A program made the translations under genes and the position numbers. This document shows positions 25,366 to 35,565 of a stretch of 64,000 bases of DNA, one piece after another. The notes under the pieces are model-generated. The model searched no databases, was not told the DNA's origin, and was given only the letters and a program-made list of their open reading frames with translations. The DNA is from Flammeovirga pacifica (GTDB taxonomy: Bacteria > Bacteroidota > Bacteroidia > Cytophagales > Flammeovirgaceae), in contig NZ_JRYR02000002.1 in NCBI RefSeq assembly GCF_000807855.2, positions 759,756 to 823,755 of the forward strand. Reading direction: 5' to 3'. How positions within the stretch are numbered: the stretch's first letter is position 1; each line of letters opens with the position of its first letter.

Positions 25366-27267
25366 TTAGTTAATCACCTCATGTACCACTTTTTCTGTAG
25401 TATATTTCTGGTCTAATAATGACAGAGTTTCATCCATATCTTCAGGATAGTCCTCCATCTTATCATACCATTTATATTTTAACCAAGCCATTGTTCCTAA
25501 CATCAATAATAATGAGAAAGAAACTGCAGAAAAATCTCTAATAATGATGTACACAGGAATCAAATGTAAACTCAATTGCCAAATTGCACCTACTGCACAG
25601 TTAAACATATCTCTTTTAAAGTCTTTATTGGCTTTAAAATTTGGATTTAAAGTTTGACATTTTTCAATGATTGGTTTCCAAAATCCCCATGGTCTTACTG
25701 TCGTATAGAATCTCATTAATGTTTCATCATCTTCAGGTGGCGTTAATAATGAAGCCGTAACAGAAGCAAAAAGTGATATAAAGAAAATGATTGGGAAGGC
25801 CATTATTTCACTTAATTCACTAAATACTAAGGGTACAACAACTGCCGATAACATTCCTGCAATCATACCATAAAAATAACCAAATCCATTAAATCTCCAC
25901 CATACCCACTTTAACATGTTAGCAGCAGTATAACCTCCAAATAATGCAGCGACAATCCACTTTAAAATTCCATCTATACTTTGTACAAATAATCCCGCCA
26001 TCATACCAACAACAACTACTGCAAATGATGCGATGTATGACATTCTTACTAATTGTTTGTCTGTGGCATTGGGTTTAAAGTATTTCTTAATGATATCGTT
26101 AACTATATATGCTGGACCAGCATTTACATTGGCTGCAAAAGTAGACATAAATGCTGAAATTAACCCTGCTAAAAGTAAACCTTTTAAACCCACAGGAATA
26201 AAGTTTTGTAGAGCATAAGGAAGTACTAATTCAAAATCAATAGGACCATCTGCAGCAGCAAATTGTGGTGCCAAGTAGACTAATCCGATAACGGCTAATC
26301 CCATAATCATTAAATACCTTGGGATAAATAATGCTAGAGAAACAATACCACTCATTTTTGCAGCATCTTTTGGACTTTCTGTCGCCATAATACGTTGCAT
26401 ATCATAACTTGGAACAGGTCCTGCAATACTTACTAATACCCCTTTGAATATCATCATCATCATTAATGGGCCAAATAAAGTATACCCATCAGCATCAATT
26501 TTATCATTCACCGCTGGAATTATATTACTCCAATCGAGATTCATTTTCCATTCAAACATAGCCGAGGTCCATCCTTCAGGAACAGCTGCCATAATTTGTT
26601 CATGAGACACCATATTCATTGCAATAACACCTACCACAATACAAGCAATTGTCATCACAATAAACTGTATTAACTCTGTCATCACTACAGAATACATTCC
26701 GCCTTTAACTACATATATGGTGGTTAAACCCATAATTACAGCGGCATACATTTTTGAAGATGGAATTTCATAACCAAAGACCGATGTACTTAAATCCCAT
26801 GGAAGGAAAAGAGTAGCAAATTTACCTATACCTTCAAACCCATAGGCAATAAAACCGATCACAGCAATTATGGCAAAAATGACAACTACTACATGTGATA
26901 ACTCTGATCCTCTACCGTTTCCAAATCGAGTTTTTAACCATTCTGCACCTGTCATTACATTGGACCTTCTTAACCAAATGGCTAGAAAGACCATCAAGAA
27001 TATCTGGTTCCATACTGGCCATAACCAAGGAATAAATACAGACTTCACCCCATAGATAAACCCTAGGGATACCATCCACATAGTTCCGGTAATATCAAAC
27101 ATACCAGAAGCATTAGATAAACCTAATATGTACCAAGGAATTGTTTTACCTCCTAAGAAGTAGCTATCTAAATTTTTAGATGCTTGTTTTGATATAAAAT
27201 ATCCAATCATTACCGTTAGGATAATATACCCGACAATGATTCCGATATCGATAATGTGTAAATTCAT
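25366..27267 (-). CDS. Sodium:solute symporter (SSS family)
   Basis: 633-aa polytopic inner-membrane symporter of the SSS/SGLT family with about 14 hydrophobic helices. Early marks are DIGIIVGYIILTVMIGYFIS and SYFLGGKTIPWYILGLSNAS (about 33-52), then FAANVNAGPAYIVNDIIKKY near residue 380-400, the region around the conserved family signature. It is longer than typical SSS members, with a C-terminal extension. Members near glycan loci import sugars or glycosides with sodium. Here the likely cargo is mannose or a mannoside (inference). Its ATG is one base from the stop of the Gfo/Idh/MocA gene, and it precedes GH130, so the three form an operon. Confidence 0.88.
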   Translation of the reverse strand: MNLHIIDIGIIVGYIILTVMIGYFISKQASKNLDSYFLGGKTIPWYILGLSNASGMFDITGTMWMVSLGFIYGVKSVFIPWLWPVWNQIFLMVFLAIWLRRSNVMTGAEWLKTRFGNGRGSELSHVVVVIFAIIAVIGFIAYGFEGIGKFATLFLPWDLSTSVFGYEIPSSKMYAAVIMGLTTIYVVKGGMYSVVMTELIQFIVMTIACIVVGVIAMNMVSHEQIMAAVPEGWTSAMFEWKMNLDWSNIIPAVNDKIDADGYTLFGPLMMMMIFKGVLVSIAGPVPSYDMQRIMATESPKDAAKMSGIVSLALFIPRYLMIMGLAVIGLVYLAPQFAAADGPIDFELVLPYALQNFIPVGLKGLLLAGLISAFMSTFAANVNAGPAYIVNDIIKKYFKPNATDKQLVRMSYIASFAVVVVGMMAGLFVQSIDGILKWIVAALFGGYTAANMLKWVWWRFNGFGYFYGMIAGMLSAVVVPLVFSELSEIMAFPIIFFISLFASVTASLLTPPEDDETLMRFYTTVRPWGFWKPIIEKCQTLNPNFKANKDFKRDMFNCAVGAIWQLSLHLIPVYIIIRDFSAVSFSLLLMLGTMAWLKYKWYDKMEDYPEDMDETLSLLDQKYTTEKVVHEVIN

Positions 27268-27268
27268 T

Positions 27269-28366
27269 TTAGTTTAGTTTTATTTCTTTATGTGACTGTG
27301 CACTCTTTCTAGCTGCATCTAATATCTCGACCACAATCATATTATTTTCTAAAGACGATAAGTTATAAGGTTGTACTTCTATCGTTTTATTAATTACTGC
27401 AGCGAAGTATGAAAATGGGTTGTTATAAGGGTATTCTCTATTTTTAATTTGATAGTCTTCTTGATCGTATGTGTTGTAACCTGTAGCTATTTTTACATTC
27501 ACATTTTGATGATTTTCTGCTGTAATCACCCCTTTCTCTCCATAGACTTCCATATCTTTTCGACCAATAGGCCAGTTCCAAGAACCTTGAACTACCCCTA
27601 CTTGATCTTGATATTTTAAAATAATAATGGATTCATCATCCACTTTAGGGTTATTTTCTTTTTGTAATTGACTTGTGATTGCTGTAACACTTATAGGTTT
27701 TTCTCCCTTATTTAACCACGTAATAAGATTAGCACCATAACATCCGAAATCAATAATTGCTCCTCCTCCATTCAGTTTAGGATCGGTTAGCCAGCTTAGA
27801 AATTCTTTCTCTACTCCAATTTTCTTTGGCCCTTTATGTCCATCATTCACCATCACTTTTTTGATAGAACCTACAGTGCCTTTTTGTACTTCTTCATATA
27901 ATTTTTCATGAGATCCATACCATGTAGTTTCATAATTGGTGAGTAACTCAATCTTATACTTATCGGCTAAACTTTTCATTTTTTTAGCTTGAGTACTATT
28001 TACCGCTAATGGCTTTTCTACCATTACATGGATTCCTCTTGGTGCACATTGTTCTACAATTGATAAATGATCGTAGATATTCCCAAATCCAAGTACTGCA
28101 TCAGGCTGTGTTTTATCTAGCATTTCTGCCAGGTTAGAATAGACTATACTTTTATCAAAATGATACATTTGTTGATAACGGCTGACTAGAGCAGTATCTG
28201 ATTCGGCGATACCAACTATTATAATATCTTTATTATTTTTATCTCCTAATAAACCATGAACGTGACCATGAGTCATGCCTGCTATCCCAATTTTAATAGG
28301 ATTTTGTGCTATTACAACATTAGATATGCTAATAAAAAAGATTAGATAAGTAATTATTGACCTCAT
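27269..28366 (-). CDS. Gfo/Idh/MocA-family oxidoreductase, exported
   Basis: 365-aa member of the Gfo/Idh/MocA family, which oxidise or reduce sugars or related compounds with NAD(P). A signal peptide-like N-terminus (about 1-20, ISNVVIAQ) precedes IKIGIAGMTHGHVHGLLGD, where the usual GxGxxG dinucleotide loop is altered. The second family block VMVEKPLAVNSTQAKKMKSL holds the conserved EKP Lys. Later blocks include GGGAIIDFGCYGANLITWLN and the PKVDDESIIILKYQDQVG strand. The exported location and altered glycine loop are not what the cytoplasmic family members show; glycosidase activity by the NAD-dependent mechanism of GH109-like relatives is one option. It is first in the Gfo-symporter-GH130 operon. 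Confidence 0.82.
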   Translation of the reverse strand: MRSIITYLIFFISISNVVIAQNPIKIGIAGMTHGHVHGLLGDKNNKDIIIVGIAESDTALVSRYQQMYHFDKSIVYSNLAEMLDKTQPDAVLGFGNIYDHLSIVEQCAPRGIHVMVEKPLAVNSTQAKKMKSLADKYKIELLTNYETTWYGSHEKLYEEVQKGTVGSIKKVMVNDGHKGPKKIGVEKEFLSWLTDPKLNGGGAIIDFGCYGANLITWLNKGEKPISVTAITSQLQKENNPKVDDESIIILKYQDQVGVVQGSWNWPIGRKDMEVYGEKGVITAENHQNVNVKIATGYNTYDQEDYQIKNREYPYNNPFSYFAAVINKTIEVQPYNLSSLENNMIVVEILDAARKSAQSHKEIKLN

Positions 28367-28573
28367 TTTGATAATTGTATTTAGTTATTTATTCTCTCGT
28401 ACCATTTCATTTGTATCAAGCTTCAAAGAACTTAGAGGTTAAGTCATTTAATGCTACGATAAGCAGTTGTCATCAACTCCCTATTCATTCCTAAATTTAA
28501 CATCAAAAAAGTAGAAAAATTGATGATTCATACTTCTTAACTTTTCGATATATCAATTAACACAACATTTATA

Positions 28574-28667
28574 AAAAAAGCCCTTCAATTCATAATTCAT
28601 CTTAGTTCGTCAATCATTAAAAAAACGAACACTAGTATAAATAAACCACGAACCAAAGGGCCTTTTA
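28574..28667 (-). terminator. Nested hairpin region after the SusD gene
   Basis: AAGCCCTT (about 28579) and AAAGGGCCTTTT (about 28655-28666) can pair around a long loop that contains a second stem (GTTCGT at 28605 with ACGAAC at 28625, and ACGAAC again at 28648). The two ACGAAC copies allow alternative foldings. It follows the SusD stop at 28679 and may act as a terminator or as an attenuator between SusCD and the Gfo operon. The remaining gap 28367-28573 shows no gene and must hold the Gfo promoter, but no consensus match is clear. Confidence 0.45.
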
Positions 28668-28678
28668 TTGAATAAATA

Positions 28679-30292
28679 TTAATCTACATCCCACCAAACA
28701 CTTACATCAATACCATCGCCTTGACCTTGGTTATTCTTAGGGTCTAGTGCATTTTTAGCGTTAATTGTAATTTCTGATTCTGTGTAAGGTAATTTTTTGA
28801 TAAATCCGTTGGTTAGATTAATACCCGAATCATTTTGTTTAACAGGCATCAATTCTGGATAACCTGTTCTACGAACTTCAGCCCATGCTTCACAACCATC
28901 AGGATAATTAGCTATCCATTTTTGAGTTTGAATATTTTCAATTTCATGTCCGCTAAATGTCGGTAATCCACTGATATATGTATCAATATCCATTTTAGCT
29001 GGATCTGCACCTGATAAGAAGTTTTGAGTTTCACTAAGAGAAGTTAAGAAATCCCATGAAGCACGAATACCTTCTTCATAAGATGCTTCAGCATTTCCAC
29101 CCCAACCTAAGTAAGCAGCTTCTGCTTTAAGGAAACATACTTCTGCATAATTCATGACTATATAACGTGAATTATTATTGAACATTGGTCCGATATTACT
29201 ATTATCACCTGGGTTATTACCTAGTGCAGGGATTTCATTGGCTGGTAAACCATTTTCAACTCCTTTGTAGAATGATACTGTATACAAATCTTCATCATTT
29301 CGGTTTTGCATGTATGTGAAATCCGTCAAGCGTCCCTCTTCATTCAATTTGATATAACTTTGTAACGTTTCTTCATTCACATCATTGTGTTCTACTTTCG
29401 CAAAAAGAAGATACATTCTAGGGTCAGTTAAATTAGAACTTGTTTCTGTCAATTGCTTTTGCATTGTTCTACTCATTCTAAACTCATTCCACCAAGCCAC
29501 TTCAAATAAAGGATGACCTCTCATATAACTATGTGGATCTGTTAGAACAGAAGCATTGTCTGTGTTAGAAGAAATAAGATCTCTTTGTAATGCCATAGTT
29601 CCGTATTTTCTTCCCAAATCAGGATCCACTTTACTTACTCTAATCGCATAACGCAGCATTAGTGAGTTGGCCAATTGTTTCCACTTTTGGATATCTCCGC
29701 CATAAATCACATCTTCAGAACCATATGAAGGTTGATCTGTGAAATTACCCAACATAGTATAAGCAGAATCTAAACCTGCTAAAACACTATTGTAGATAAA
29801 TTCTTGTGAGTCATACTTAGGATAATCAGTACCACGACCACCTTCAGTATACGGCATATCACCGATCTGATCGGTAGTTCTTGCAGATGATAATTCATAT
29901 TGAATTCTTGCTATCCAATAATGATTATCATAACCAGGATATTTTTCCGAATAACTCTTGATATCATCATACATACGAGTAGACTCCCAATATTGTGTAC
30001 GGAAGTACCCGTAATCAATCCACCCCAAATTCATGATATATCTACCAGAAGAGAAGTAGTTTGTTGTATTCGCAAAATATTGAGAATACAAACTAGAATA
30101 TAAAGTAAATGCTTGTTGGTATCTAGACCACTCTGCAATATTACCATTTACTAGCATGTTACCAATCGCCATGTTAGGAGGAATCTCAGTTGGTTCCACC
30201 GGATTGGTGTTCATTTCATCAAATTTCTGAGTACAAGAGAAGGTCAGTAAACCCAGAAAAACTACTATTAATTTATTTATATTTTTAGTCAT
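28679..30292 (-). CDS. SusD/RagB-family glycan-binding lipoprotein
   Basis: 537-aa SusD-like outer-membrane lipoprotein. The signal ends in FSC (about residue 20) followed by TQKFDEMNTNPVEPTEIPP, the usual N-terminus of this family. TPR-type helices with YNSVLAGLDSAYTMLGN and WKQLANSLMLRYAIRVSKV (about 165-215) and the late block EVCFLKAEAAYLGWGGNAEA (about 379-400) are typical of the SusD-like_2 type. It caps the SusC barrel and delivers glycan. It lies 12 bases after the SusC stop, so it is co-transcribed with it. The SusCD pair defines the locus as a polysaccharide utilization locus; the ligand is predicted from the surrounding mannosidases, not from SusD itself. Confidence 0.93.
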   Translation of the reverse strand: MTKNINKLIVVFLGLLTFSCTQKFDEMNTNPVEPTEIPPNMAIGNMLVNGNIAEWSRYQQAFTLYSSLYSQYFANTTNYFSSGRYIMNLGWIDYGYFRTQYWESTRMYDDIKSYSEKYPGYDNHYWIARIQYELSSARTTDQIGDMPYTEGGRGTDYPKYDSQEFIYNSVLAGLDSAYTMLGNFTDQPSYGSEDVIYGGDIQKWKQLANSLMLRYAIRVSKVDPDLGRKYGTMALQRDLISSNTDNASVLTDPHSYMRGHPLFEVAWWNEFRMSRTMQKQLTETSSNLTDPRMYLLFAKVEHNDVNEETLQSYIKLNEEGRLTDFTYMQNRNDEDLYTVSFYKGVENGLPANEIPALGNNPGDNSNIGPMFNNNSRYIVMNYAEVCFLKAEAAYLGWGGNAEASYEEGIRASWDFLTSLSETQNFLSGADPAKMDIDTYISGLPTFSGHEIENIQTQKWIANYPDGCEAWAEVRRTGYPELMPVKQNDSGINLTNGFIKKLPYTESEITINAKNALDPKNNQGQGDGIDVSVWWDVD

Positions 30293-30304
30293 GATTTCTT
30301 AAGC

Positions 30305-33300
30305 TTAGAATACTACATTCACATTAAAACCAAAGTTTCTAGTCATTGGATAACCACCCATTTCAATACCTCTGTATCCATCTGTAGGACCGGCATAAGA
30401 TTCTGGTGAGGTACCTGGCATGTTTGTTTTGAAGTAGAATAAGTTTCTACCTACAGCCGATAATCTTACTTTATCCAAGAACATATTATCTAACCAAACT
30501 GAAGGAAGGCTATAACCAATAGACAATTCTCTAAGTGAAACATAGCTTGCGTCATAGATAAACTCAGATCCCACTGCATTTGCACCACCTACGTGGTTCC
30601 AATATTGCTCAGAAGAAATTTGAGTTGTGTTTTTCTGACCTGTTTCAGCATTTACACCTTCTACAACCATTGTTCCGTCACGTCCTGCCAAAGTTCTCTC
30701 GCCAGTACCTTGTAACGTACCAATTGCATCTGTGTAAGAATAAATGTCTCCACCTTTCTTGTAATCAATTTGTGCTCTGAAAGACCAATTTTTATATTGT
30801 ACTGAAGTATTGATTGATCCCATAAAATCAGGTTGAATGTTACCAATTACTTCAGGGTCGTTAGAAGTGATAGGCAAACCATCATTACCGATCATTTTAT
30901 TTCCATTTTCATCATATACAAATGATCTTGTCGATCTGATATTTCCATAATCTTGACCTTCTTGTGCTACAATTGTCACACCATTTACTGATGCCATCTC
31001 GTAGGTTTGAACACCATCCGCTAATTGATTCACATAAGTTCTATTTTTAGAGAAGTTCATACCGATATCCCATTTGAAATTATCTTTCTCAATAGCCGTT
31101 ACATTCATCATTAATTCAAAACCTCTGTTTTCTACATCACCTGCATTAATAATTTTATGTGAGTATCCAGAAGATGATGTCATAGGAACTGTTAAGATTT
31201 GATTGAAAGTGTTGGATTGGTAGACCGTGAAATCTAAGTACACTTTATTATTAAAGAATCTCATTTCAGCACCTGCTTCTTTAGAGACTGTTTCTTCCGG
31301 CATTAAGCCTTCTAATGGCATTTGTAAAGGTGCTTCCACAAGTGGTCCACCCGCTCCTTGTTGTACTCTGTAAGTACCTGCTAACATATATGGATCTGTA
31401 TCGTTACCCACTTTTGCAACGGCTGCTCTAACTTTTAAGTAAGTCATCCAATCAGGAAGTTGAGTATTAAGATCTTCAAGCATATCACTTACTACCACTG
31501 AACCTGCTATCGAAGGATAGAAATATGATCTATTTTCTGCTGGTAAAGTAGACGACCAATCATTACGTGCTGTCCAATCTAAGAATACATAGTTTCTAAA
31601 GCTGAACTGACCAAAAGCAAATACGGATTGAATTTGTTTCTCGTAGAACGATTGTCTGTTTACTACTGCCATTGAGTTAGGAATTGACCATAAACCCGGA
31701 ACAATTTGACCAATACCTTCATTCCCCATACCAGAACGTTGTTGGTACATATTATTTGCACCTATACTAGCACTTACTCCCCAATCACCGAATTGCTTAT
31801 TTGCATTTAACATGATGTCTGAGTTCATTTCCATTACATTGTACTGATCAAGAATGTATTTTTTATCAGCCATTGTAGAGTTGGAAGGCAAATCTCTAGT
31901 CTCTCTTCTTTCTGCATAATAATCTAAACCAGATTTTGCAGATAAACTTAACCAATCATTGAATTTATATCCAGCTGAAAGCATGGTTACAAAACGATCT
32001 CTTTCTGCATTGTTAATTGATGCATTATAATTTTGCCAGTAAGGGTTAATATACTGAGATGACAACCCAGACCAGTTCAATTGATGACCGTATGTAGGAT
32101 GGATATAATTATTTTTAATGTCGTTTGTTTGAATACTTTTTGGCATTTGAACAAACTGATTTACAGTACCATTATATCCTTGAGCTGGAGAACCTTCTTC
32201 TCTATGGCTGATATAGTTAAATTTACCATTCAAAGTAAATTTATCTGTTTTTAAACCACCTTGAAAATCAATTGAGTTTTTATCTAGTGATTGAGAAGGG
32301 AAAATACCATTGGTTCTTTGGTCCATGAATGACACTCTAAAAGTAGCCAATTCATTACCACCAGAAACTGCTACGTTATTAGAAACTGATGTTCCCGTTT
32401 GGAAGAAGTCTTCCCACTGATTATTAACAGAGTAAGGTGTTTCTTTAGAAGGATCTGTCCAAGATTGAACCATTTGTCCATTCATTGGAGCACCCCAGCT
32501 ACCCATAGCGTTTGTATCAATGTTTCCATTAGTACCCTGACCATACGTATCTTGCATATTATAGAAAGATTGTACCTGCTCAAACATTACATTGGCATTG
32601 TATTCCACTTTCACACCTTTCTGCGATTTACCTTTCTTAGTTGTGATAATGATTGCACCGTTCTGAGCACGAGATCCATATAAGGCTGCTGCATTGGGGC
32701 CTTTTAGAACTGAAATACTCTCAATATCCTCTGGGTTAATATCAGATACACCACCATCTGCAATAGAACCACCCCACTCCGGACCATCGTCAGGGTTTGA
32801 AATTTGATTCATTGTTTGACTATTGATAGGTACACCATCTACTACCCATAACGGTTCGTTATTACCAGAAATTGAACTTGAACCACGTACACGAACTGAG
32901 ACAGATCCACCTAAACCACCTGAGGGGTTCACTTGTACACCTGCAATTTTACCCGAAAGGTTTGAACCTACATTGGTTGTTCTAGTATCAGTAAGTTCAT
33001 CTGATTTTACTTCTTGAACAGAATATCCAATAGATTTCTTTTCTTTTTCAATACCAAACGCTGTCACCACAACCTCCTCTAATTCGTCTACTTGCGGTTG
33101 CAATTTGATATTAATAATTGATTGGCTACCTACAGCAACTTCTTGATCTTGATAACCAACAAAACTAAAAATTAAGGCATCCTCATCCGTAACAGATAAT
33201 TTATATTGACCATCCATGTCTGTAATAGCCCCTTGACCTGTCCCTTTAATTTTCACGTTTACACCTGGTAAAGGCATATCAGTCTCATCGGTAATAACAC

Positions 33301-33706
33301 CTGAAACTTGTCTTTTTTCTTGTTCTACAACTTTGGTAGAAACCGTATCCTCTGATTTAAAAACTAATACTTGATCTCCAATCACTTTAAAAGACAACCC
33401 TGTTTCTCTAAGAACTGAAGACATAATATCTTCAATAGAGGCCTCTTGAAAATTGAAATCTGTTTGTAATGCAGTATCTACATCGCTTGAATTATAAAAA
33501 ATCTTATAACCCGTTTTTTCTCTGACTTCTTTAAAAGCTGATTTTAAAGTTTGTCCTTGCTCTAGTACTGTATCGTACCCAATAGCATAACTTGTTAGTG
33601 GGCTTCCACCCAATAAGGAAACTACTAAAGCTGAGGTAATAGCTTTCCTAGTACCAATTCTACAATAAGATTGGAATTGGCTAAATTTGTTAAAGTTCCA
33701 TTTCAT
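30305..33706 (-). CDS. SusC-type TonB-dependent transporter with STN domain
   Basis: 1133-aa outer-membrane transporter starting at the ATG at 33706 (a GTG two codons earlier is less likely). After the signal peptide comes an STN domain (GQTLKSAFKEVREKTGYKIF to about 105), a carboxypeptidase-like beta domain (SGVITDETDMPLPGVNVKIK), the TonB box region (VVVTAFGIEKEKKSIGYSV), the plug (VSVRVRGSSSISGNNEPLWV, SVLKGPNAAALYGSRAQNGA) and the 22-stranded barrel ending NFGFNVNVVF. The STN domain means that it signals to the FecR/ECF pair encoded just upstream: ligand capture is passed to the anti-sigma factor. It forms the SusCD complex with the next gene. Confidence 0.95.
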   Translation of the reverse strand: MKWNFNKFSQFQSYCRIGTRKAITSALVVSLLGGSPLTSYAIGYDTVLEQGQTLKSAFKEVREKTGYKIFYNSSDVDTALQTDFNFQEASIEDIMSSVLRETGLSFKVIGDQVLVFKSEDTVSTKVVEQEKRQVSGVITDETDMPLPGVNVKIKGTGQGAITDMDGQYKLSVTDEDALIFSFVGYQDQEVAVGSQSIINIKLQPQVDELEEVVVTAFGIEKEKKSIGYSVQEVKSDELTDTRTTNVGSNLSGKIAGVQVNPSGGLGGSVSVRVRGSSSISGNNEPLWVVDGVPINSQTMNQISNPDDGPEWGGSIADGGVSDINPEDIESISVLKGPNAAALYGSRAQNGAIIITTKKGKSQKGVKVEYNANVMFEQVQSFYNMQDTYGQGTNGNIDTNAMGSWGAPMNGQMVQSWTDPSKETPYSVNNQWEDFFQTGTSVSNNVAVSGGNELATFRVSFMDQRTNGIFPSQSLDKNSIDFQGGLKTDKFTLNGKFNYISHREEGSPAQGYNGTVNQFVQMPKSIQTNDIKNNYIHPTYGHQLNWSGLSSQYINPYWQNYNASINNAERDRFVTMLSAGYKFNDWLSLSAKSGLDYYAERRETRDLPSNSTMADKKYILDQYNVMEMNSDIMLNANKQFGDWGVSASIGANNMYQQRSGMGNEGIGQIVPGLWSIPNSMAVVNRQSFYEKQIQSVFAFGQFSFRNYVFLDWTARNDWSSTLPAENRSYFYPSIAGSVVVSDMLEDLNTQLPDWMTYLKVRAAVAKVGNDTDPYMLAGTYRVQQGAGGPLVEAPLQMPLEGLMPEETVSKEAGAEMRFFNNKVYLDFTVYQSNTFNQILTVPMTSSSGYSHKIINAGDVENRGFELMMNVTAIEKDNFKWDIGMNFSKNRTYVNQLADGVQTYEMASVNGVTIVAQEGQDYGNIRSTRSFVYDENGNKMIGNDGLPITSNDPEVIGNIQPDFMGSINTSVQYKNWSFRAQIDYKKGGDIYSYTDAIGTLQGTGERTLAGRDGTMVVEGVNAETGQKNTTQISSEQYWNHVGGANAVGSEFIYDASYVSLRELSIGYSLPSVWLDNMFLDKVRLSAVGRNLFYFKTNMPGTSPESYAGPTDGYRGIEMGGYPMTRNFGFNVNVVF

Positions 33707-33879
33707 AACCACTTTTTTTTAATGATTAGCTGAAGTGTTGATTTATACCTAAATAGGTAATGATTAGGAGCATAAATTGATAAGTAATAATCTCATTTTT
33801 GCTCAGATAAGTTTAATTGGGTTTCAATCGTTAGACGTCAGTTATTTTGAAACCATTATGCAAGTGTTGCAAGCACTTT

Positions 33880-34977
33880 CTAGTAAATATTTACAATATT
33901 ATTCTTAACAGAATAATTAATTTGGTTAGAGATTTTTAATAAAGACATCACACTTTCGATATCATCATTTTTATTAAATTCTCCACTAAATCGTTGTTTT
34001 TGTAGTTTTGTGTTGTTGTTCGTAATCACTACTCCATACCATCTTTCTAACTTCTTCTTTAGTTCTGGAAAAGGGATATCATCAAAAAGTAAACTACCCT
34101 GAGTCCAAGCAACGTAGGTATCAGTATTTACATTTTCTAATATCATCTCATTCCCGTTAAAAGTAAATTGCTCAGAAGGGGTTAATTCTGCAGTTACCTC
34201 ACCTTGCATTTCTATATTTACTTTTCCACTCACCAAAGTAGTTTGATCAATGTTACGAGTAGTATTATCTACATTAAATCGCGTACCTAATACTACAATT
34301 TCTGTGGATGTACTTTTCACCCTAAATGGTTGCTTTTCATTTCTGCTTACATCAAAAAATGCCTCTCCTTCTACTGCTACTATCCTTTCATTTTCACCAT
34401 GGAAAGAAGCTGGGAATTTAAATTTTGTCTCTGCAGATAACCAAACGATACTACCATCTTCGAGAAGTAACTTTACTCTTTTCCCTTTAGGAACAATAAT
34501 TTCATTATCCGATTTTTGAGCATCGAGATATTGATTGACATTAATCACTACCTCCTCATTTTTAATTGATGTAGGATTTTCATTCAATTGCTCTAAAGAA
34601 ATAATTTCGCCTTCTGCTGTTTTCCAAACAATATCATGTTCGATTTGAGCTGGCGCTTTAAAGTTATTATTGGCGTACATTAAAATACCAATAGTTACAC
34701 AGGCTGCCACCGCCGCTACTTTTAGCCATACATTCCAAATAGCTCTTGGTGTTTTCTTTGTCTTTTTAACTAAGAATGTATCCCAACCTTTTTGGGAGTC
34801 AAACTCAGGAACATAATCATTCATACAATTCCAAGTATCATTCAAGTCTTGGTACCAAGTTTCATTTTCTGGAGCAGCTGTTCTCCATTCATTCAACTCT
34901 TGAGTTTCCGAAACCGATGCATTTCCTTGAATACTTCTCAGTATTAATTGTTCGATATGTTCTGTTTTATTTGTCAT
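33880..34977 (-). CDS. FecR-family anti-sigma factor
   Basis: 365-aa membrane regulator using the ATG at 34977 (a GTG two codons earlier is possible). An N-terminal cytoplasmic sigma-binding segment (about 1-80, with LRSIQGNASVSETQELNEW) is followed by one transmembrane helix (WLKVAAVAACVTIGILMYAN), then the periplasmic FecR domain (VPKGKRVKLLLEDGSIVWLS, EGEAFFDVSRNEKQPFRVKS, VLGTRFNV) and a C-terminal STN-like segment (FPELKKKLERWYGVVIT) that receives the signal from SusC. It lies between the sigma gene and SusC in the same direction. In the 33713-33879 gap there is an imperfect palindrome AAGTGTTGCAAGCACTT at 33862-33878 that may mark the sigma-dependent susC promoter. Confidence 0.92.
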   Translation of the reverse strand: MTNKTEHIEQLILRSIQGNASVSETQELNEWRTAAPENETWYQDLNDTWNCMNDYVPEFDSQKGWDTFLVKKTKKTPRAIWNVWLKVAAVAACVTIGILMYANNNFKAPAQIEHDIVWKTAEGEIISLEQLNENPTSIKNEEVVINVNQYLDAQKSDNEIIVPKGKRVKLLLEDGSIVWLSAETKFKFPASFHGENERIVAVEGEAFFDVSRNEKQPFRVKSTSTEIVVLGTRFNVDNTTRNIDQTTLVSGKVNIEMQGEVTAELTPSEQFTFNGNEMILENVNTDTYVAWTQGSLLFDDIPFPELKKKLERWYGVVITNNNTKLQKQRFSGEFNKNDDIESVMSLLKISNQINYSVKNNIVNIY

Positions 34978-35046
34978 TTTCACATTTAAATCGATTCAGT
35001 CTTATAATTCACTCACTTCATTTAATTATTTAACACTAATTCACAC

Positions 35047-35565
35047 TTAAATTATTTCACAACTGAGGTCTTTCAAGCATTTTTTCAGCTGTATCAAACC
35101 TCTATATATCGCATTTTCAACCTGTTTTGGTGTTTTATTTATTATCTCACTAATTTCTTTATTTTTTTTTGATAAAAATTTAGAAAGATAAAGTGGTTCT
35201 CTGTATTGTTCTGGCATTTTATGTAAACAACTCTCTATTTGTGCATTTAATTCTTTCATTTCTAAAGTAGAATCCACGTATTGTTGATCTCCATAATAAG
35301 TAGTTTCTATCTTATTGGCTTTTTGTTGGACCAATTGATTGTGACGAACCACATCCAAACATTTAAATTTTACTGCTCTAAAAATGTATTGATCGGGGGA
35401 ATTAATTTCATTTAATTTTTCATTTTTTTCATATAACTGCATAAAAACTTCTTGCACCACATCTTCACTTAAATCTTTGGATTTAAGAAATTGAAATGCA
35501 TAAGCACATAGATTACTATAATGCTTCATGTAAAAGTTTTTAAAAGTTGATAGTTGTTTGTTCAT
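35047..35565 (-). CDS. ECF sigma factor
   Basis: 172-aa extracytoplasmic-function sigma factor. Region 2 (HYSNLCAYAFQFLKSKDLSED and VVQEVFMQLYEKNEKL, about 15-52) contacts the -10 element; region 4 (MPEQYREPLYLSKFLSKKNK and EISEIINKTPKQVENAIYRG, about 115-156) is a helix-turn-helix. It starts the ECF-FecR-SusC-SusD regulatory chain and should be held by the FecR protein until SusC binds its glycan. The 245-base divergent gap to the plus-strand SMR gene must carry its promoter; a TAnnTTTG match (complement of CAAATTTA, 35665-35672) lacks a -33 partner. Confidence 0.92.
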   Translation of the reverse strand: MNKQLSTFKNFYMKHYSNLCAYAFQFLKSKDLSEDVVQEVFMQLYEKNEKLNEINSPDQYIFRAVKFKCLDVVRHNQLVQQKANKIETTYYGDQQYVDSTLEMKELNAQIESCLHKMPEQYREPLYLSKFLSKKNKEISEIINKTPKQVENAIYRGLIQLKKCLKDLSCEII

